Below are positions 55,659-63,319 of a stretch of 64,000 nt of DNA, piece by piece. Origin of the DNA: Chitinophagaceae bacterium (GTDB taxonomy: Bacteria; Bacteroidota; Bacteroidia; Chitinophagales; Chitinophagaceae); contig JAEUVJ010000009.1 in assembly GCA_016787085.1 (NCBI GenBank), positions 1 to 64,000 on the forward strand. The letters run 5' to 3'. Within the stretch, counting starts at the first letter, position 1. Each line of letters starts with the position of its first letter. Under the pieces are notes generated by a model. The model worked only from the letters and a program-made list of their open reading frames with translations, made no database searches and was not told the DNA's origin. The translations under genes and the position numbers were made by a program.

Positions 55659-56222
55659 TTACACTTCCTCCTCATCGCCGGCCGCACCCTCTTCCTCTAC
55701 TCCCAGGTCCTCACCTTCTTCACCCTTTTCAGCAAAACCATCGCCCACGCTTGAGAGGTCATATTTTTCTTCAACATCGGCAAACTTCTCTCCCAGCAAT
55801 CCTTTGGTGCCATACTGACTCGGGGCAATACCTTCTGTTCTTACGGTAGAAGGATAACTGATCTTGGGATTCTCATCTTTGGATACATTGATCAGTTCTA
55901 CCAGGAATGTCCAGTTCTTATTAAAATCGTACTGGTAAATGAACTTCTGGTTGGGGTCACGTATCTCAGAGCCGATAGTCGTATCGTTCATGATCAGCGG
56001 CGGTGCCTTATACTCTTTATCATATTTTTCCAGGCTGATCTCACGGCCCCGCTGCCAATGGTCGTTACTCCTGTAAAAAGTGGCCTTATGCTTACTATCG
56101 AACTCGTAAGCTCTTAATATCGCCTCGTGCAGGTCAAGAAATGACTGCGTATGCCTGATCACTACATCACGATAAACACTTTCATCCTCTTCCAGATATA
56201 TCCTGAACTTTAAAATGGTCAT
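55659..56222 (-). CDS. pRiA4b ORF-3-like protein with acidic tail
   Basis: The product is 187 residues from ATG 56222. The fold family is recognised from ILKFRIYLEEDESVYRDVVI, TFLDLHEAI-like SFLDLHEAILRAYEFDSKHKATFY, and FIYQYDFNKNWTFLVELI, typical of PRiA4_ORF3/IS1096 passenger proteins. The last 25 residues are almost all Glu, Gly, Asp and Val. The function is unknown in the family. Its -7 box overlaps the cca stop codon, so it has its own leaderless transcript. Confidence 0.82.
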   Translation of the reverse strand: MTILKFRIYLEEDESVYRDVVIRHTQSFLDLHEAILRAYEFDSKHKATFYRSNDHWQRGREISLEKYDKEYKAPPLIMNDTTIGSEIRDPNQKFIYQYDFNKNWTFLVELINVSKDENPKISYPSTVRTEGIAPSQYGTKGLLGEKFADVEEKYDLSSVGDGFAEKGEEGEDLGVEEEGAAGDEEEV

Positions 56223-56225
56223 ACG

Positions 56226-56233
56226 CAAATTTA
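56226..56233 (-). promoter_or_regulatory. -7 box for the pRiA4b-type gene, overlapping the cca stop
   Basis: Minus-strand TAAATTTG, perfect TAnnTTTG, ends 3 nt before ATG 56222. Its first three bases are the TAA stop of cca. Confidence 0.55.
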
Positions 56234-57667
56234 AGAGTTTATTGGTTTTAATCCCATTTCACCGGCTTTGGCCACCAGGAAGTCATAGGCCGCCTCATAG
56301 GAATTAGGGATATCCCCGTCTAAAATAGCATCTTTCAGCGCATTCTTGAGGATACCCACTGGTTTGGATGGCGGCAAACTAAAAATCTCCATGATCTTTT
56401 CCCCGTCAATCGGCGGCTGCCAACTGCGGATATGATCACTTTCTTCCACCTCTTTGCATCGCTGCCTCACTAACTGGAAATTCTCCAGATATCGTTTTAC
56501 TTTCTGTTTGTTCTTTGACGTGATATCTGCTTCGCACAATAACATAAGCGATTCAAAATCTTCTCCCGCATCAAATAATAATCGCCTGATCGCCGAATCA
56601 GTGATACTCTCTTTTGTTAAACTGATCGGCCGCAGGTGCAACTCCACCAGTTTTCTCACCAATCGCATTTTTTCATTTTGCGGCAGCTTCAGTTTACCAA
56701 ATATCTTCGGCACCATTCTTCCTCCTACAACTTCATGCCCGTGAAAGGTCCATCCATGCCCCTCCTCAAACCGTTTGGTAGCTGGTTTGGCAATATCATG
56801 CAGAATGGCAGCCCATCTCAACCAGAGATCATCAGTATTCAGGGACAGGTTATCCAATACCTGCAGGGTGTGATAGAAATTATCCTTGTGGCCATGTCCG
56901 TCCTTGTATTCGGCGCCCGCCAGTTCCACCATTTGCGGGAAAATGATCTGCAGCAATCCTGTTTTATACAAAAGATCGAAACCTATTGAAGGTTTGGGTG
57001 AAGCAATGATCTTATTCAGTTCATCCGTTATCCTTTCCTGCGAAATGATACTAATGCGATGTGCATCATCTTTGATCGCCTGCAAGGTCTTTTCTTCAAT
57101 GATAAAACCAAGCTGTGTGGCAAAACGGATGGCCCGCATCATACGCAGCGGATCGTCACTGAATGTTTGCAACGGGTCAAGCGGTGTGCGGATGATCCTG
57201 CTCTCCAGGTCGTTTGATCCGTTGAAGGGGTCTATCAGATTTCCATAATTCTCTTTGTTCAGACTGATGGCAAGGGCATTGATGGTAAAATCCCTTCTTT
57301 TCTGATCGTCCTCCAGTGTTCCTGGTTCTACAGCGGGTTTACGGGAATTGAAGTTGTAGCTTTCCTTCCGGGCACCGACAAACTCAAGATCAAAAACTTC
57401 ATTGCCTGAAAGATTGACCTTTATATGTGCCGTACCAAAGTTCTTGAAATAGTTCACATGCGGGGCGGGATCGAACAGCCTGGCAACTGTTCTGGCCAGT
57501 TCAATACCATCCCCGATACAAACAATATCTGCATCTTTTGTTTGTCTTCCGAGTAACTTATCCCTGACAAAACCTCCTATCAGGTACGTCTCCGCACCCA
57601 GCACTTCCGCCGCTGTGGCAACCTTACTCAATATCAGCAGATCCTTTTCTGTGCAACTGATCTCCAT
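56231..57667 (-). CDS. cca: CCA tRNA nucleotidyltransferase/poly(A) polymerase family with HD domain
   Basis: The 478-residue enzyme belongs to the class II nucleotidyltransferases that add or repair the 3' CCA of tRNAs. Visible: the nucleotidyl-transfer site YLIGGFVRDKLLGRQTKDAD, the RRDFTINALAI motif, the ERITDELNKI helix, and an HD phosphohydrolase domain (HKDNFYHTLQVLDNL, RWAAILHDIAKP). The tRNA-Leu gene at 61253 lacks an encoded CCA, so this activity is needed in the cell. A leaderless-type promoter precedes it. Confidence 0.93.
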   Translation of the reverse strand: MEISCTEKDLLILSKVATAAEVLGAETYLIGGFVRDKLLGRQTKDADIVCIGDGIELARTVARLFDPAPHVNYFKNFGTAHIKVNLSGNEVFDLEFVGARKESYNFNSRKPAVEPGTLEDDQKRRDFTINALAISLNKENYGNLIDPFNGSNDLESRIIRTPLDPLQTFSDDPLRMMRAIRFATQLGFIIEEKTLQAIKDDAHRISIISQERITDELNKIIASPKPSIGFDLLYKTGLLQIIFPQMVELAGAEYKDGHGHKDNFYHTLQVLDNLSLNTDDLWLRWAAILHDIAKPATKRFEEGHGWTFHGHEVVGGRMVPKIFGKLKLPQNEKMRLVRKLVELHLRPISLTKESITDSAIRRLLFDAGEDFESLMLLCEADITSKNKQKVKRYLENFQLVRQRCKEVEESDHIRSWQPPIDGEKIMEIFSLPPSKPVGILKNALKDAILDGDIPNSYEAAYDFLVAKAGEMGLKPINS

Positions 57668-57672
57668 AAAGG

Positions 57673-57680
57673 CAAAAATA
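57673..57680 (-). promoter_or_regulatory. -7 box for cca, probably leaderless
   Basis: Minus-strand TATTTTTG, perfect TAnnTTTG, ends 5 nt before ATG 57667. Confidence 0.55.
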
Positions 57681-57690
57681 AGAAAGGCAG

Positions 57691-58686
57691 TTAAATGCTG
57701 AGGGTTTCCAGCAACTGTGCAGCTTTTATTTTATAGGCACAATCAAAATGTACAAGCGGGCAAGCTTTTTTACCATGCAATGAGCAGGGGCGGCAACTTA
57801 GTTGTTCCTGAATTTCTATAATAAAACTTTTATCCGATAATGGCCCGAACCCAAATGAAGGAACGGTAGAACAATAAACCGCCGTGACAGACGCATTCAT
57901 AGCGGATGAAAAATGCAATGGTGCAGAATCGTTCACGTAGTTCATGACAGCATCCTTTTGTAAAGCAGCTGATTGTAAAAAATTATACTGCCCGCAAAGA
58001 TTCATGACCTGACCGTCTTTACATTCTGTCAGTATTTCATTGCAGAGTTTTTCATCGTTCGGGCCTCCGATAAGATAAACCTGCAAATGCTGCGGCAGCA
58101 GATGAATAAACTCAATCCATTTGCGGACCGGGTATTGCTTGGTAAACCAGACCGAAGCCGGCGCTATTACGATATAAGGGCGGGTCTTCAGGTGCCGCAC
58201 AGCCTCAATATCCTTCTCCGAGGGATACAACCGGGGCTTTGCAGCCATATCATCAGTCAGGTGCTTTATCAGTTTATGATTACGTTCTGTCTCATGCACT
58301 GCCGCTTTACTATCAATGTGGTGTTTTATTTTTTTAGTAAACAAAAAACTGAACGGGTTTTTATCAAAACCGATCTTTTCTTTGGCGCCGGAAAAAGTGG
58401 TAAGTATGCCTGTTGCTGCAAAACGCTGCACATTGATGACGGCATCATATTTTTTTCCCCTTATCTGTCTTAATATTCTCCAGAGGTTTTTTAATTTATT
58501 TTTTTGCTTGTCCCAGATCAACACCTCGTGTAAGAACGGATGTCCCTTCAGCAAACCTTCATTTCCTTTGCGCAGTAAAAAATCTATTTGCGCATCCGGA
58601 AAATACCGGTGAAGCTTTTCAATAATACCGGTGGCCAGCACCACATCGCCGATAAAAGCTGTTTGTATGATAAGAAATCGTTGCAT
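57691..58686 (-). CDS. Glycosyltransferase family 9 (heptosyltransferase-like)
   Basis: The product of about 331 residues begins MQRFLIIQTAFIGDVVLATG, the N-terminal signature of ADP-heptose:LPS heptosyltransferases, with the catalytic Asp at IGD. The C-terminal half has PASVWFTKQYPVRKW (usually a GAxWxxKxW site), VYLIGGPNDEKL and YVNDSAPLHFSSAMNASVTAVY. It likely adds a sugar to lipopolysaccharide or another surface glycan. The ATG at 58686 is preferred over an upstream one at 58692. Confidence 0.92.
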   Translation of the reverse strand: MQRFLIIQTAFIGDVVLATGIIEKLHRYFPDAQIDFLLRKGNEGLLKGHPFLHEVLIWDKQKNKLKNLWRILRQIRGKKYDAVINVQRFAATGILTTFSGAKEKIGFDKNPFSFLFTKKIKHHIDSKAAVHETERNHKLIKHLTDDMAAKPRLYPSEKDIEAVRHLKTRPYIVIAPASVWFTKQYPVRKWIEFIHLLPQHLQVYLIGGPNDEKLCNEILTECKDGQVMNLCGQYNFLQSAALQKDAVMNYVNDSAPLHFSSAMNASVTAVYCSTVPSFGFGPLSDKSFIIEIQEQLSCRPCSLHGKKACPLVHFDCAYKIKAAQLLETLSI

Positions 58687-58698
58687 GATCATTTTCTT

Positions 58699-59280
58699 TC
58701 AGGGGCGTATCACCGTTACCTGTCCCCCGTTTTTCCATTTTATTACAGCCGAAGCCTGCCGGGGTGTTGTATCGTCCTGCCTGTATTTAACGATATAATC
58801 AACACCGCTTTTTATTTCATCTGTTATTTCGCTATAACATTTCGGCGTTGGCGTGCCTGATACATTTGCCGAAGTAGAAACAATAGGTTTACGGAATTGC
58901 AAAACAAGGTCCTTGCAAAACTCATCCTTTACAATGCGTATGCCTATCGAACCATCAGCGTTTATTACATTATCGGCCAGATGAAGTGCTCCTTCATAGA
59001 CGACGGTGGTAGGCTTTGTAACGGTATCGAGATAATTAAACACTTCCAGGTCAAGGGCCGCTACATAATGAAGCAGGGCTCTTTCATCTGCCAGTAAAAT
59101 GATCATACTGTTGCTTTCCGCCCTTTTCTTCAGTTCAAAAATCCTTTGCACCGCTGCCGCATTGGTTGCATCGCATCCAATACCCCAGATAGTATCAGTG
59201 GGATAAAGAATAATACCTCCCTTCCTCAAAACCTGCAAACATGGTTCAATATCTTTTTCAAAAACTCTCATGGGGATCAT
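58699..59280 (-). CDS. tsaC: L-threonylcarbamoyladenylate synthase (Sua5/YciO/YrdC)
   Basis: A 193-residue YrdC-fold protein. It makes threonylcarbamoyl-AMP for the t6A37 modification of ANN-decoding tRNAs. Motifs: GGIILYPTDTIWGIGCDATN, KKRAESNSMIIL, and PIVSTSANVSGTPTPKCYSEI. Its start codon overlaps the stop of the NUDIX gene by ATGA, so the two are translationally coupled. A second ATG at 59271 is also possible. Confidence 0.93.
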   Translation of the reverse strand: MIPMRVFEKDIEPCLQVLRKGGIILYPTDTIWGIGCDATNAAAVQRIFELKKRAESNSMIILLADERALLHYVAALDLEVFNYLDTVTKPTTVVYEGALHLADNVINADGSIGIRIVKDEFCKDLVLQFRKPIVSTSANVSGTPTPKCYSEITDEIKSGVDYIVKYRQDDTTPRQASAVIKWKNGGQVTVIRP

Positions 59281-59843
59281 TGCCTCGCTTTAGTATCAAA
59301 GTGCAGCTTATTCAAATGCATCAACGCATAAAAACAGGCATTGGCATGAAGCGACTGGATGATACGGTTCTCTTTTACGAGTTCAATTACTTCATGGATA
59401 GGATACAGCTCTGTCTTTATTTCCTCTGATGTTTCAAGTTGCTGAGGCCTTTTTTCCATAACATTCGTCGCCAGGAAAAAATGAGTGTAGTTGCTCAACA
59501 CCCCTGGATTAGCCGCTATCTTGCCGAGATACTGATAATCACCAAAAACATAACCTGTCTCTTCCAGCATTTCCCGCCTTGCCGCATCCAGCGGTGTTTC
59601 ACCTTCATCCACAAAGCCACCCGGGAATTCAATAGAAATTTCTTTCACCGGGTGACGATATTGCTTTACCATCAGCACCTTTTCATTTTCTGCCAAAGCA
59701 AAAACCAGAACGGAAGGCGGCAATTCAACCACATAATAAGCAGGAATGAGGGTGCCATCATCACGCCGGCAAACATCTTTGCGTGTAACAAAAAAAGGCG
59801 GATGTTTAGTCAGGTATTCCGATGATAAAACTTGCCACTCCAT
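59277..59843 (-). CDS. NUDIX hydrolase, ADP-ribose pyrophosphatase-like
   Basis: A 188-residue protein with a complete Nudix box, GGFVDEGETPLDAARREMLEETGY (shown as motif GX5EX7REUXEEXGU, about residues 93-115). The flanking sequence (VVELPPSVLVFALAENEKVLMVKQYRHP) resembles ADP-ribose pyrophosphatases. It hydrolyses a nucleoside diphosphate linked to another group; the exact substrate is not shown. First gene of the minus-strand run that continues through tsaC. Confidence 0.9.
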   Translation of the reverse strand: MEWQVLSSEYLTKHPPFFVTRKDVCRRDDGTLIPAYYVVELPPSVLVFALAENEKVLMVKQYRHPVKEISIEFPGGFVDEGETPLDAARREMLEETGYVFGDYQYLGKIAANPGVLSNYTHFFLATNVMEKRPQQLETSEEIKTELYPIHEVIELVKENRIIQSLHANACFYALMHLNKLHFDTKARQ

Positions 59844-60075
59844 AGTCTGTGAAAAAAACTTTTTCTCTCTGTTTAAGCTGTGAAAATAGCCAATTCAACA
59901 GAAATGCAATTGCCTGGTAACGCAGACCTCTACTTACGAATGAAAAATTAAACCGCATAACCGCATTGGGCACACCAGATAAACATTCAGGGATTTAGTT
60001 TCTAGTACTTCAAAAGAGTTTATTTGAAAACCAGGAACTCAAATGGTAATACCACCAAAATTGACGCTGTACCGT

Positions 60076-60083
60076 TACCTTCG
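60076..60083 (+). promoter_or_regulatory. -7 box for dapD
   Basis: TACCTTCG, the same box as before fmt, lies 14 nt before ATG 60097. It shows that the earlier in-frame ATG at 60043 is not the start. Confidence 0.5.
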
Positions 60084-60096
60084 CAAAAATTTTTCA

Positions 60097-60909
60097 ATGG
60101 AATTGAAATCGTTAATAGCAGCAGCATGGGACAACCGTGAATTACTGAAAGAAGCCAGGTACAGCGATGCTGTTCGGGCGGTGATCGAAGAGGTGGACAA
60201 AGGCCGGCTGCGTGTAGCCTCCCCGTCTGGTGATGGTTGGCAGGTAAATGAATGGGTAAAACAGGCGATACTCATGTATTTTGGCATACAACCCATGCAG
60301 ACCTGGAACGTGGAGCCCTTTGAATTCTACGATAAGATGTTGCTGAAGAAGAACTATAAGGACCTGGGGGTACGTGCTGTTCCTCATGCCGTGGCGAGAT
60401 ATGGCGCTTTTATCGCCCGGAACGTGGTGCTGATGCCCTCTTATGTCAATATCGGGGCGTATGTGGACGAAGGCAGCATGGTGGACACATGGGCCACTGT
60501 CGGCAGTTGTGCCCAGATCGGTAAAGGCGTGCACCTGAGTGGCGGGGTGGGTATCGGTGGCGTTTTAGAGCCGCTGCAGGCTTCCCCGGTCATTATTGAA
60601 GATGGCTGTTTTATCGGCAGCCGCTGCATAGTGGTAGAAGGTGTACGGGTAGAGAAAGAAGCGGTTCTTGGAGCTAATGTCGTACTAACGCAGTCAACAA
60701 AGATCATTGATGTCAGTGGCAGTGAGCCTGTTGAACTGAAAGGAAGGGTGCCCGCCAGGAGTGTGGTTATCCCCGGGTCGTATACCAAAAAATTCCCCGC
60801 AGGCGAATATGGCGTAGGCTGCGCTTTGATCATCGGGCAGCGTAAACCTAGCACCGATCTGAAAACGAGTTTGAATGATGCGCTGAGGGACTTCAACGTA
60901 TCTGTCTGA
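60097..60909 (+). CDS. dapD: 2,3,4,5-tetrahydropyridine-2,6-dicarboxylate N-succinyltransferase
   Basis: DapD succinylates tetrahydrodipicolinate in the lysine/diaminopimelate pathway. The 270-residue product (MELKSLIAAAWDNRELL) has the left-handed beta-helix made of hexapeptide repeats: VVLMPSYVNIGAYVDEGSMVDTWATVGSCAQIG, GGVGIGGVLEPLQASPVIIEDGCFIGSRC. Length matches the family (about 270). Diaminopimelate is used for peptidoglycan, so this feeds the wall that OmpA, LysM and amidase proteins here bind or cut. Confidence 0.97.
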   Translation: MELKSLIAAAWDNRELLKEARYSDAVRAVIEEVDKGRLRVASPSGDGWQVNEWVKQAILMYFGIQPMQTWNVEPFEFYDKMLLKKNYKDLGVRAVPHAVARYGAFIARNVVLMPSYVNIGAYVDEGSMVDTWATVGSCAQIGKGVHLSGGVGIGGVLEPLQASPVIIEDGCFIGSRCIVVEGVRVEKEAVLGANVVLTQSTKIIDVSGSEPVELKGRVPARSVVIPGSYTKKFPAGEYGVGCALIIGQRKPSTDLKTSLNDALRDFNVSV

Positions 60910-60920
60910 TCGTTGCAGCT

Positions 60921-61190
60921 ATGAAGATCACAGGCATTATATTAATGATTCTTGGATCGCTCCTGATCCTTTTGAACCTGCTGGCTTACCTGGGTTCAAA
61001 GAACCCTCCGCGTGAGACAGAGACGGTCAATATCATTGCCTATTATATCGGGTACAATATTTTTTTGATCACAGGAATTATTTTAGTGGTAACAGGTTAC
61101 AGATTGCGGAAAAAAGCGATCAGGAAAAAGGCTAAAGAGAACCTGCTGGACAATTTCTTAAGTGATAGCCAGCAAAATGACAGGGGATAA
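60921..61190 (+). CDS. Small membrane protein, function unknown
   Basis: An 89-residue protein with two predicted membrane helices (about 3-24 and 44-64) and a basic cytoplasmic C-terminus (RLRKKAIRKKAKEN). It starts 11 nt after dapD and is probably co-transcribed. Its last 59 bp lie opposite the open frame of the recombinase, which is explained by that frame running past its natural end. Confidence 0.7.
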   Translation: MKITGIILMILGSLLILLNLLAYLGSKNPPRETETVNIIAYYIGYNIFLITGIILVVTGYRLRKKAIRKKAKENLLDNFLSDSQQNDRG

Positions 61191-62844
61191 AAACAAAATG
61201 TATCCGCCTGCTTATTGTCAGCTCTCTTTCTTTATATTTGCACCCCCGAAAAGCCCGGATGGCGAAATTGGTAGACGCACCGTCTTCAGGTGGCGGCGCC
61301 GCGAGGTGTGCTGGTTCGAATCCAGTTCCGGGCACTGAAGTGGACAAATCGAAAATTGATTCGGTTTGTCCATTTTCATTTTGGCTGAAACCCTTGTCCA
61401 GACTGTATATTAGCGAAACGGCTTCATTCATTCTGGTGGTTCGATATTGAAATCCGTCAAAAATGAGTTTTTCGGGAAATATCGAACCAATAATTTCTCT
61501 CTTAGCTTTGTTGTCTGCTTTTTCATAAAGTTTGTCCAGGCAAGTAAGCGTTGTCAAAGCCTTGTTCAGTAAGGGTTCTATGCTTTTTCCCTCCTGAGAA
61601 AGCTCTATCAATTTTGATTCTAATCCGGTTATTTTCTTTTCGTATTCAGATTTAATAGAACGGTATTCTGATGGCTCTATTTCATTACTTAAAAGAAGTT
61701 TACGGGCATTTGTAAGCTCAATAGTTGCTTTTTCTAAAGCCACCTTAACTTGCTTTACATCTTCTCTTTGTGCTTTTGTTTGGGCTTTAAATTCCTCTTG
61801 CAAAACAAGCTTGTAAACTTCTGACATACCAGGTTTCAGCACAAGCTTTTTCAGTTCTTGTGAAAAAAGACCATTAGCATTTTCTGCTTTAAATCTGGCA
61901 CCGCAGGATGAGGTGCAATGGTAATAATAATATCTTCCACCTCTTCCTTTCGATGCACTTCCTGTTAACAGTTTACCGCACTTTGGACAAATGAGATAGC
62001 CCCTCAGTTGAAGCTCATCCATACTACCCACTTTTGCACGGTAAGTTTTTTTCTTGCCATTCAAATAATCCTGCACATCATAAAAAAGTGCTTCTGAAAT
62101 GATGGGCTGGTGCAATCCTTGTACATGCGTTGCTTCTTCATCTTTGTAACCTGATAAATATATACGGCCGCAATAAACAGGATTTCGCAACAGATTCCAG
62201 AAATTAGCTTTGCAACATTTTACTCCTTTTGCAAAAGCTTGTTTCATTATCTGCTCAACATTCAATTGATCTTCTGCCAAGGTTTCAAAAACCCACTTCA
62301 TGGTGCTTGCCTCTGGCTCAACTGGTGCAATATATTTTTTCCCATCTTCAGTTATCTTATTTGCATAACCCACTGGAGCTACTCCCATCCACCTGCCTTC
62401 TTTTTTTGCTTTTCGCATTCCAAGTAAAACATTCAACGCCCTGCGGTCATTCTCAACTTCCGGTGCAGCTAAATAAAATGCCAGCATCAGTTTATTTTCG
62501 GGTACTGCTAAATCTAAAGGTTGTTCAATTGCCTGGGGTTCTACTCCCAGCTTACGAAGAATATTTATCATCTGGTAAGCATCACCAGCGTTGCGGCTAA
62601 ACCTGTCCCATTTAGAAAATAAAACAAAATCAACTGCATTTTTTTTCTTTTTTAAATCAAACAACAAACCATTCCACTTAGGACGGTTAAACGTCTTTGC
62701 AGAATGGTCTTCAAAAATTACCTGCCTAACTTTTATCTGGTTGTTTTCGCAATACTTCCTTAAACGTTCCTCCTGGTCCCGTTGTGAGTAGCCTTTATCA
62801 GCCTGCTCATCTGTACTCACCCGGATGTATAAATCTGCTGTCAT
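61132..62844 (-). CDS. Large serine recombinase (site-specific integrase)
   Basis: The open frame of 570 codons encodes a resolvase catalytic domain (YIRVSTDEQ with the nucleophile Ser, residues 1-140), the Recombinase domain (about 160-260), a zinc ribbon (YLICPKCGKLLTG, about 290-330) and a coiled coil (about 350-450). Such enzymes integrate and excise mobile DNA. The last 65-70 residues (from about residue 503: GTGFEPAHLAAPPPEDG) are the antisense reading of tRNA-Leu and of the host DNA beyond it, so the functional protein probably ends near residue 500; the frame was extended by integration. The start overlaps the preceding small gene by ATGA. Confidence 0.88.
   Translation of the reverse strand: MTADLYIRVSTDEQADKGYSQRDQEERLRKYCENNQIKVRQVIFEDHSAKTFNRPKWNGLLFDLKKKKNAVDFVLFSKWDRFSRNAGDAYQMINILRKLGVEPQAIEQPLDLAVPENKLMLAFYLAAPEVENDRRALNVLLGMRKAKKEGRWMGVAPVGYANKITEDGKKYIAPVEPEASTMKWVFETLAEDQLNVEQIMKQAFAKGVKCCKANFWNLLRNPVYCGRIYLSGYKDEEATHVQGLHQPIISEALFYDVQDYLNGKKKTYRAKVGSMDELQLRGYLICPKCGKLLTGSASKGRGGRYYYYHCTSSCGARFKAENANGLFSQELKKLVLKPGMSEVYKLVLQEEFKAQTKAQREDVKQVKVALEKATIELTNARKLLLSNEIEPSEYRSIKSEYEKKITGLESKLIELSQEGKSIEPLLNKALTTLTCLDKLYEKADNKAKREIIGSIFPEKLIFDGFQYRTTRMNEAVSLIYSLDKGFSQNENGQTESIFDLSTSVPGTGFEPAHLAAPPPEDGASTNFAIRAFRGCKYKERELTISRRIHFVFIPCHFAGYHLRNCPAGSL
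61233..61240 (+). promoter_or_regulatory. -7 box for tRNA-Leu
   Basis: TATATTTG is a perfect TAnnTTTG match, 12 nt before the tRNA start. Confidence 0.55.
61253..61334 (+). tRNA. tRNA-Leu, anticodon CAG
   Basis: The cloverleaf folds by hand. Acceptor stem GCCCGGA / TCCGGGC with discriminator A; D arm with GGTAGACGC; anticodon stem CCGTC / GGCGG around the loop TTCAGGT, giving anticodon CAG (reads CUG); a long variable arm (class II, as leucine tRNAs have); T arm GCTGG-TTCGAAT-CCAGT. No CCA is encoded. It is the likely integration site of the element to its right. Confidence 0.95.
61341..61380 (+). terminator. Terminator of tRNA-Leu, inside the recombinase reading frame
   Basis: Stem TGGACAAATCGA / TCGGTTTGTCCA (one G-T wobble) with an 8-nt loop, then TTTTCATTTTGG. 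It begins 6 nt after the tRNA and, on the other strand, encodes recombinase residues near QTESIFDLS. Confidence 0.65.
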
Positions 62845-62981
62845 GTGCTTCTGTTTTGCGTTAATGTTAACTTAGCAAATTTAAACATAAAGTCCAGTAT
62901 GAGTGCTGCCTGTTCCAACGAGATATGCACATTATGCCTCTTTAAAATTTCAATTACCTGTTCCGGTTTCACACTTGCCAT
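62841..62981 (-). CDS. 46-residue element protein upstream of the recombinase
   Basis: Start ATG 62981, stop TGA 62841-62843 overlapping the recombinase ATG. The product begins MASVKPEQVIEILKRH and contains ISLEQAALILDFMFKFAKL, a small helical protein. I recall similar short proteins before recombinases in Bacteroidota elements (general knowledge, not checked). It has a clear Shine-Dalgarno, AAAGGAGGT, 6 nt upstream of ATG. Confidence 0.72.
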   Translation of the reverse strand: MASVKPEQVIEILKRHNVHISLEQAALILDFMFKFAKLTLTQNRST

Positions 62982-62986
62982 ATCAC

Positions 62987-62995
62987 ACCTCCTTT
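62987..62995 (-). promoter_or_regulatory. Strong Shine-Dalgarno for the 46-residue gene
   Basis: Minus-strand AAAGGAGGT just before GTGATATG. It is notable because the chromosomal genes here generally lack such sites. Confidence 0.6.
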
Positions 62996-63014
62996 GATTG
63001 AAATTGATTCATGA

Positions 63015-63314
63015 TTATGTTTTCATTTCGATATTTTTCAAGTAAATCACACTTGATTCAAACTGATTAGCGGATGGCTCATAATTAATATAGCCATACT
63101 TCTTCAATTCATTCATGCACCTGTTATATGTTTGCCTCGAATTTATTTTAGCAGTTTGCATAACAAGATTCCGTTCGATAGTGAATGGATTATTTCCACC
63201 ATTTACATTCCATTGCTGCAGCAGCGCCATGTATATGCTGATATGCGATGAGCCGATACGGGTATCAGCGGCAATGGCAGTATAAAAGCCTGTTAAAGGT
63301 GGAAAGATGTCCAT
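63015..63314 (-). CDS. Small winged-helix-like element protein
   Basis: A 99-residue protein: HISIYMALLQQWNVNG, then NLVMQTAKINSRQTYNRCMNELKKYGYI, which has the look of a winged helix (helix-turn-helix then a wing with IIYEPS-like NYEPSANQFES). It may regulate or help replicate the element. It starts 5 nt after the preceding gene. Confidence 0.6.
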   Translation of the reverse strand: MDIFPPLTGFYTAIAADTRIGSSHISIYMALLQQWNVNGGNNPFTIERNLVMQTAKINSRQTYNRCMNELKKYGYINYEPSANQFESSVIYLKNIEMKT

Positions 63315-63319
63315 ACTAT

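Noticed and set aside
60043..60096. Upstream ATG as the dapD start
   Set aside because: The -7 box lies inside this stretch, so it would not be transcribed; ATG 60097 gives the normal DapD N-terminus.
61132..61334. Recombinase C-terminus as a genuine functional domain
   Set aside because: The sequence is the antisense reading of a functional tRNA-Leu plus host DNA and overlaps the dapD-linked membrane gene, so it is a read-through extension.
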